A stretch of 64,000 nucleotides of DNA from Bacillota bacterium (lineage in GTDB: Bacteria > Bacillota_I > Bacilli_A > RF39 > UBA660), in the NCBI GenBank assembly GCA_015059195.1, contig SVAW01000001.1:17575-81574 (forward strand). The letters are read 5' to 3'. Position numbers and translations under genes: made by a program. Positions within the stretch are counted from its first letter, which is position 1, and every line of letters starts with the position of its first letter. The notes under the pieces were generated by a model. The model made no database searches and was not told where the DNA came from. It saw only the letters and a list, made by a program, of their open reading frames with translations. Below, in pieces: positions 58,462 to 64,000 of the stretch.

Positions 58462-59709
58462 ATGAAAAATGTAAAAGAAATAAATGTAAAAATAGAAGGA
58501 AAAGAATGGAAAGAGGCTTTAGATAAAGCGTTTGATAAAGCTAATGCTAAGGCAAAAATTGATGGTTTTCGCCCAGGGAAAGCACCAAAAGATGTATTCT
58601 TAAAAAAATACGGTAAAGAATCTTTATACATGGATGCAGCTGATATTGTTTTAGAAGAAGCATATCATCAAGTGTTTGAAGATAACAAAGATTTAGAAAT
58701 TGTTGCTCAACCAGAAATTGGTTTAAAATCAATTGATGAAAATGGTGTAGAATTTATTTTTACATTAACTTTAAAACCAGAAGTAAAATTAGGAAAATAT
58801 AAAGGTTTAGGAGTTAAAAAGGAATCTGTTAAGGTAACAAAAGAAGAAGTAGAACATGAAATTGAACACTTACGCAGCCATTATGCTGAAAATGTGGTAA
58901 AAGAAGGTGCTGTTGCAACAGGGGATATTGCTATTATTGATTTCGAAGGATTCAAAGATGGTGTTGCGTTTGAAGGCGGTAAAGGAGAAAACTATTCTTT
59001 AACTATTGGTTCAAACACATTCATACCTGGATTTGAAGATCAAATTATTGGAATGAATAAGGGGGAAGAAAAAGAAATTAACGTTACATTCCCAGAAGAT
59101 TATCATAGTGAAGAATTAAAAGGTGCACCTGTAGTTTTTAAAGTTAAAGTTAATGAAATTAAAGAAATTAGAATTCCAGAATTGGATAAAGATTTCTTTG
59201 AAGATTTAGGAATGGAAGGCATTGATTCTAAAGAAGCTTTAGAAAATCAAGTAAAAGAAAACTTAAAAGCACATCGTGAAGCTGAGGCTGATAATAAATA
59301 TATTGATGCTTTATTAGAAGCAGCAAGCAAAAATGTTGAAGTTGAAATTCCAGATGCAATGATCAGTGATGAACAAGATAGAATTTTAAGACAATACGAA
59401 GAAAACTTAAAAATGCAAGGAATTACACTAGAACAATTTTATCAATTTACAAATTCTGATGAAGCAGCATTAAAGGATCAAATGAAAGATGAAGCAGTAA
59501 AACGTGTAACATTTAGATTGATGCTTGAAGAAATTGCAAAACAAGAAAATATCGAAATTACAGATGAAAAAGCAAATGAGGAAGCTGAACATTTAGCATC
59601 TCATTATCAAATGCCTATTGAAGAATTCTTAAAAGCATTTGGTGGAATCGATATGATTAAATACGATTTAAAAATGCGTGGAGCAATTGAAATATTAAAG
59701 GGTGAATAA
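58462..59709 (+). CDS. tig: trigger factor
   Basis: KIDGFRPGKAPKDVFLKKYG, GDIAIIDFEGFKDGVAFEGGKGENYSLTIGSNTFIPGFEDQIIGM. Confidence 0.97.
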   Translation: MKNVKEINVKIEGKEWKEALDKAFDKANAKAKIDGFRPGKAPKDVFLKKYGKESLYMDAADIVLEEAYHQVFEDNKDLEIVAQPEIGLKSIDENGVEFIFTLTLKPEVKLGKYKGLGVKKESVKVTKEEVEHEIEHLRSHYAENVVKEGAVATGDIAIIDFEGFKDGVAFEGGKGENYSLTIGSNTFIPGFEDQIIGMNKGEEKEINVTFPEDYHSEELKGAPVVFKVKVNEIKEIRIPELDKDFFEDLGMEGIDSKEALENQVKENLKAHREAEADNKYIDALLEAASKNVEVEIPDAMISDEQDRILRQYEENLKMQGITLEQFYQFTNSDEAALKDQMKDEAVKRVTFRLMLEEIAKQENIEITDEKANEEAEHLASHYQMPIEEFLKAFGGIDMIKYDLKMRGAIEILKGE

Positions 59710-59780
59710 TCATCCTTTTTTTGTGTAATAAATAAGGAAAATAACTATATTTATGGTATACTTTATATAGGAGTGGTAAT

Positions 59781-61952
59781 ATGAATTGCGAAGTATTGGT
59801 AGAGCTAAAAAGTAAAAGTATCGACAAAACATTTACATATTCTATACCTGAGCGTTTTACAGAATCTGTGAAAATAGGCGTTAGAGTATTAGTTCCTTTT
59901 GGCAGGCAAAAGCTTGAAGGATTTGTATTAAAGATAAACGAAGAAAAAACTTGCGATTATGATTTAAAAGAAATTATAGATGTAATAGACTTAGAACCAG
60001 TACTTAATAGTGAACTATTGAATTTAGGAAAGTATCTCAGTAAGAAAACTATGTGCAACTTAATTACTGCCTATCAAGCTATGCTTCCGGCTGCTTATAA
60101 AGCGAAGAAGGGGAAAGTAGTCAGTAAAAAGTTCAGCACTTATTTAATAGTTAATAATTCTGATTATTCAAATATAAGGAGTAATAAACAATTAGAGGTA
60201 TTAAATCTTGTTGAAAGCAAGGAAAAAGTATTAAAAAGTGAAGCTAATAATATATCTGAATATTCAGTAAAAGTATTATTAGAAAAAGGATATTTAAGAG
60301 AAGTAAAAGAAGAGACATACCGTTTAAAAAGAAAAGATAACGAACTAGAGCCTCCTAAACAATTAACTAGTGAGCAACAATTAGTTGTTGATACAGTTAG
60401 AAAAAACTTGAATATGTTTAAGCCGTTTCTTTTACATGGTGTTACTGGAAGTGGTAAAACCGAAGTATATATGCATATTATTGCGGAAGTACTAAGTAAA
60501 GGAAAGGAAGCTTTAGTTTTAGTCCCTGAAATTAGTTTGACTCCACAGTTAGTTTCACAATTTGAAAATAGATTTGGTTCTAAAATTGCAATTCTTCATA
60601 GTCGTTTGAGCGATGGCGAAAAGTTTGATGAATGGAGAAAGATTATTAGAAAAGAAGTTTCGATTGTAATCGGGGCTAGAAGTGCAGTATTCGCGCCCCT
60701 AACTAATTTAGGAGTAATTATTATTGATGAGGAACATACCCCAAGTTATAAACAGGAAAATAATCCTCATTACAATGCGATTGATGTAGCTCTTTTTAGA
60801 GCTAAATATTATCAAACGCCAGTTGTTTTAGGAAGTGCAACACCATCATTAGAAAGCTATACTAGAGCTAAAACAGGAGTTTATGAACTACTGGAATTAA
60901 AAAGCAGAATTAGTAGTAATTTGCCGGAAGTAAAATTAATTGATATGAAAACAGAAATTAGAAAAGGATATCGAGTATTGTCAGAAGAGTTAATTAGTTC
61001 TTTAGATGAATGTATCAAAAAAGATGAACAAGCGGTAATCTTGCTAAACAGACGCGGATTTTCCACAATATTAACTTGTAATTCTTGTGGGTATACTAGC
61101 AAATGTCCTAACTGTGATATTCCACTAACATTTCATAAACATTCTAATACGATGAGATGTCATTACTGTGGTTATGGGAGTGGCAAATTACATGTATGTC
61201 CTTCTTGTGGCAGTAAAGAAATTAGTTATTTTGGAATGGGAACAGAAAAGTTAGAAGAGTGGATAAAAGAAAATGTTTCTTCTAGTAAAGTAATTAGAAT
61301 GGATATAGATACCACTACTCATAAAGGCTCGCATGAGAAAATAATATCAGCGTTTAAAAATAAGGAATATAATATTTTAATTGGAACTCAAATGATTGCG
61401 AAAGGACTAGATTTTCCTGATGTAACTTTAGTTGGAGTAATAAATGGTGATGCCTCATTAAATATTCCGGATTTTAGAAGTGCAGAACGAACTTTTCAGC
61501 TTTTAAATCAGGTTGCCGGAAGAGCAGGTAGAAGAGAGAAAAGTGGAAAAGTAATTATTCAAGGGTTTAATATGGATCATTATAGCATTCGTTATGCGGC
61601 CTGTCATGATTATCAGTCATTTTATTTAGAGGAAATGAATATAAGAAAAGCACTGAAGTATCCACCGTATTTTAATTTATGTCAAATTAAAATCGTTGGT
61701 AAAGATTATTCAATTGTTAGTGATGAAGCAAACAAAATAGGTATATATTTAAAAAACAACAATAATAATTTTACTGTGCTTGGACCAAGCAATTCTAATG
61801 TTCCTAAAATTAATAATAATTACTACATGAATATTATTTTAAAATATAAAAATACGGAGTTAGTCATACCGTTATTGGAATTTATTAAAGTGAAATACCG
61901 TGATAATCGAAGTGTAAATATAGATATTTATATAAATCCAAATCAAATATAA
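59781..61952 (+). CDS. priA: primosomal protein N' (replication restart helicase)
   Basis: LLHGVTGSGKTEVYM, DEEHTPSYKQENNPHYNA, zinc-binding CNSCGYTSKCPNCD/CHYCG/CPSCG. Confidence 0.97.
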   Translation: MNCEVLVELKSKSIDKTFTYSIPERFTESVKIGVRVLVPFGRQKLEGFVLKINEEKTCDYDLKEIIDVIDLEPVLNSELLNLGKYLSKKTMCNLITAYQAMLPAAYKAKKGKVVSKKFSTYLIVNNSDYSNIRSNKQLEVLNLVESKEKVLKSEANNISEYSVKVLLEKGYLREVKEETYRLKRKDNELEPPKQLTSEQQLVVDTVRKNLNMFKPFLLHGVTGSGKTEVYMHIIAEVLSKGKEALVLVPEISLTPQLVSQFENRFGSKIAILHSRLSDGEKFDEWRKIIRKEVSIVIGARSAVFAPLTNLGVIIIDEEHTPSYKQENNPHYNAIDVALFRAKYYQTPVVLGSATPSLESYTRAKTGVYELLELKSRISSNLPEVKLIDMKTEIRKGYRVLSEELISSLDECIKKDEQAVILLNRRGFSTILTCNSCGYTSKCPNCDIPLTFHKHSNTMRCHYCGYGSGKLHVCPSCGSKEISYFGMGTEKLEEWIKENVSSSKVIRMDIDTTTHKGSHEKIISAFKNKEYNILIGTQMIAKGLDFPDVTLVGVINGDASLNIPDFRSAERTFQLLNQVAGRAGRREKSGKVIIQGFNMDHYSIRYAACHDYQSFYLEEMNIRKALKYPPYFNLCQIKIVGKDYSIVSDEANKIGIYLKNNNNNFTVLGPSNSNVPKINNNYYMNIILKYKNTELVIPLLEFIKVKYRDNRSVNIDIYINPNQI

Positions 61953-61996
61953 CAAAAACTATCAAGATATGATAAAATGTAAGAGAGGGTGATAAT

Positions 61997-62962
61997 ATGA
62001 ATCTAGAAGATGTTGTAGTAAAACGTGAATTAAAAATTGTTTTTATGGGAACTCCAGAATTTAGTGTCCCAGTATTGGAAGGGTTAATTAAAAATTATAA
62101 GGTACGTGCTATTGTGACGCAACCGGATCGACCAATTGGTAGACATGGTGAGACTTCATTTAGTCCAGTAAAAAAAGTTGGATTAGAAAATACTATATTA
62201 GTATTACAACCAGAAAAAATTAAAGACAATATTGAGATGATTACATCTTTAGAACCAGATTTAATTATCACTTGTGCGTATGGTCAAATATTGCCAAAAG
62301 AAATTTTAAATTGCCCACGTTTAGGATGTATTAACGTTCATGCATCGTTACTTCCGAGATTAAGAGGAGGGGCTCCAATTCATCGCGCTATTATAGAAGG
62401 CCATAGAAAAACTGGTATCACTATTATGCATATGGGATTAGGTATGGATGATGGAGATATAATTAGTCAGGAAGAAATTGAAATTGATATTATGGATACT
62501 GCCTCAACATTGCACGATAAACTAAGTATTTTAGGAAGAGATTTACTCATAAAAACTTTACCGTCAATCATAGATGGAACTAGCGATAGAGTAAAACAAG
62601 ATAGTAGTAAAGTAACTTTTGGCTTGAATATTAAAAGAGAAGATGAGAGAATCCATTTTTCAAAAACTAAAAGAGAAGTCTATAATTTGGTGCGTGGGTT
62701 AAATTCTTGGCCCGGATCATATTGTTTATATGAAGGCAAGATTCTTAAGGTTTGGGAATGCAGAGAAGGGGAGATTTATAGTCCTCAATTGTTTGATGGT
62801 CAGATTACTGCAATATATGAAGATGGTTTTGGAGTAAAGGTAAGTAATGGTGAGATTATCTTTACATCTGTGCAACCAGAGGGAAAGAAAAAAATGTCTG
62901 CTGTGGATTTTGTGAATGGTATAACAAACAAGGAAGAATTTATAGGAAAGATATTAGATTAG
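61997..62962 (+). CDS. fmt: methionyl-tRNA formyltransferase
   Basis: VFMGTPEFSVPVLEGL, NVHASLLPRLRGGAPIHRAI, TGITIM. Confidence 0.97.
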   Translation: MNLEDVVVKRELKIVFMGTPEFSVPVLEGLIKNYKVRAIVTQPDRPIGRHGETSFSPVKKVGLENTILVLQPEKIKDNIEMITSLEPDLIITCAYGQILPKEILNCPRLGCINVHASLLPRLRGGAPIHRAIIEGHRKTGITIMHMGLGMDDGDIISQEEIEIDIMDTASTLHDKLSILGRDLLIKTLPSIIDGTSDRVKQDSSKVTFGLNIKREDERIHFSKTKREVYNLVRGLNSWPGSYCLYEGKILKVWECREGEIYSPQLFDGQITAIYEDGFGVKVSNGEIIFTSVQPEGKKKMSAVDFVNGITNKEEFIGKILD

Positions 62963-62969
62963 GTGGATT

Positions 62970-63659
62970 ATGAAGTTAAAAAAGAAAATCAGTGATGAAT
63001 TGAATAATGTTGAAGCATTTGTTGTTATGAAAAAATTATGGCAAAGTCCTAGGTATCGTTCTATTTTTTGGTTAATTGTATATTTTATATTTTTTGCAAT
63101 TATTATTTCATCACTTCAGGTGAGTTACAAGAAACAAGATAATAAAGGATCAATAGGTAGTACATTAAATGTTACAGAAGTGTTAAACAATATGAAAGAT
63201 TATTCATATGAAATATTATTAAATGATGAACAAAGCATAATAGTTGGTGAAGTAAAAAAGAATTTTCATACATTTGCATATGATAATGAACAATACTCTA
63301 TTGTAGGAGATAATATTTATCTAGAGCAGAATGATAACTTAATTAAAACGGATTTAACTTCCAAAATATATATTCCTATTCAAAAAATTACTTTGGATAA
63401 ATTAGATGATTATGTTATAGGGCAAGAAAATATTAAAAGTAAAGATAAAATTCAATACAATTTAAAAAATAGTGATATAATAGATAATCAAAATATTGAT
63501 TTTAGTATGACTTTTTATGGAACAGCAACTATTGATAAAATAACATTAGATTTTTCTCAATATGTTAAGAGCATTAATGCAGATTATGATCAATATATAT
63601 TAACAATAAAGGTAGGTGATATAAATCATGATGACAACAATATTGGATCAGAACAATAA
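62970..63659 (+). CDS. hypothetical single-TM protein
   Basis: One TM near N-terminus, extracytoplasmic body. Confidence 0.65.
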   Translation: MKLKKKISDELNNVEAFVVMKKLWQSPRYRSIFWLIVYFIFFAIIISSLQVSYKKQDNKGSIGSTLNVTEVLNNMKDYSYEILLNDEQSIIVGEVKKNFHTFAYDNEQYSIVGDNIYLEQNDNLIKTDLTSKIYIPIQKITLDKLDDYVIGQENIKSKDKIQYNLKNSDIIDNQNIDFSMTFYGTATIDKITLDFSQYVKSINADYDQYILTIKVGDINHDDNNIGSEQ

Positions 63660-63984
63660 CACAAGATTAGTAGAAGTTTCTGAAGGAAGCTATTTAGTTT
63701 CAGTTCAGACTATTGCTAAGGCGGCAATAGATACAGTTATACAAAATGATGATTTGTTGATGGCAGTAAATCCTCAGGCTAATTGCACATTAGAGGAATT
63801 AACTAGAATTATTGAGTTATTTGGGACACACATCTATACCACACGTCCAGAAATAAATGGTATTTTGTTTAAATGTGATGAAAATGAGTTATTAACTAGT
63901 ATTGGATTTAAACCATTAAGCGACGATAGTGAGTTTTTATATCAAGAAAACAATAAAAGAACGAATGGGGAAAAGAGGAAATAA
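63628..63984 (+). CDS. hypothetical protein
   Basis: 118-aa ORF overlapping the previous gene; start may lie further in. Confidence 0.5.
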   Translation: MMTTILDQNNNTRLVEVSEGSYLVSVQTIAKAAIDTVIQNDDLLMAVNPQANCTLEELTRIIELFGTHIYTTRPEINGILFKCDENELLTSIGFKPLSDDSEFLYQENNKRTNGEKRK

Positions 63985-64000
63985 AAATGGAAGTAGTAAT

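Noticed and set aside
1-64000. CRISPR arrays, tRNA/rRNA genes, prophage, integrase or transposase genes, reverse transcriptase
   Set aside because: No regular direct-repeat arrays, no cloverleaf or rRNA-like GC-rich blocks, and no ORF with the relevant motifs (e.g. no YxDD reverse-transcriptase motif) was seen.

Overview
AT-rich chromosomal window from a spore-forming, low-GC Firmicute (Bacilli-like, probably an uncultured gut lineage). It uses standard TGA stops: prfB is present with an in-frame TGA frameshift, and many CDS end in TGA. Nearly all of it is densely packed housekeeping and sporulation genes. These include a glycolytic cluster (gapA-pgk-tpiA-gpmI) with a pilin-like gene, glycolipid genes and spo0A interleaved. 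They also include lysS, ackA, nrnA, prfB (programmed +1 frameshift), ftsEX, a condensed yabG-veg-spoVG-yabP-yabQ-divIC block, gerQ, pduL, a class A PBP, argS, rpoE, prfA-prmC, polC, uvsE, polA, a P-type ATPase, cse60 (absent from the ORF track), a ClpC-type ATPase, tig, priA and fmt. No rRNA, tRNA, CRISPR array, integrase, transposase or reverse transcriptase was recognised. The most unusual locus is 18.3-18.74 kb. There a 5'-truncated fragment of a C-type-lectin-like protein carries a sharply GC-rich segment (61/102 bases by hand count). Its codons split into adenine-poor invariant codons and NNY codons, which is the signature of a diversity-generating-retroelement (DGR) variable region, with no RT in the window. 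A strong terminator and a G-rich inverted-repeat element lie upstream of it, and a small hairpin follows the fragment. Other noteworthy signals: stop codon, terminator and -35 box overlapping in one segment, very short leaders with a GGTGAT-type Shine-Dalgarno, a candidate sigma-E promoter at yunB, and a conserved-looking trio of unknown genes between clpC and tig.
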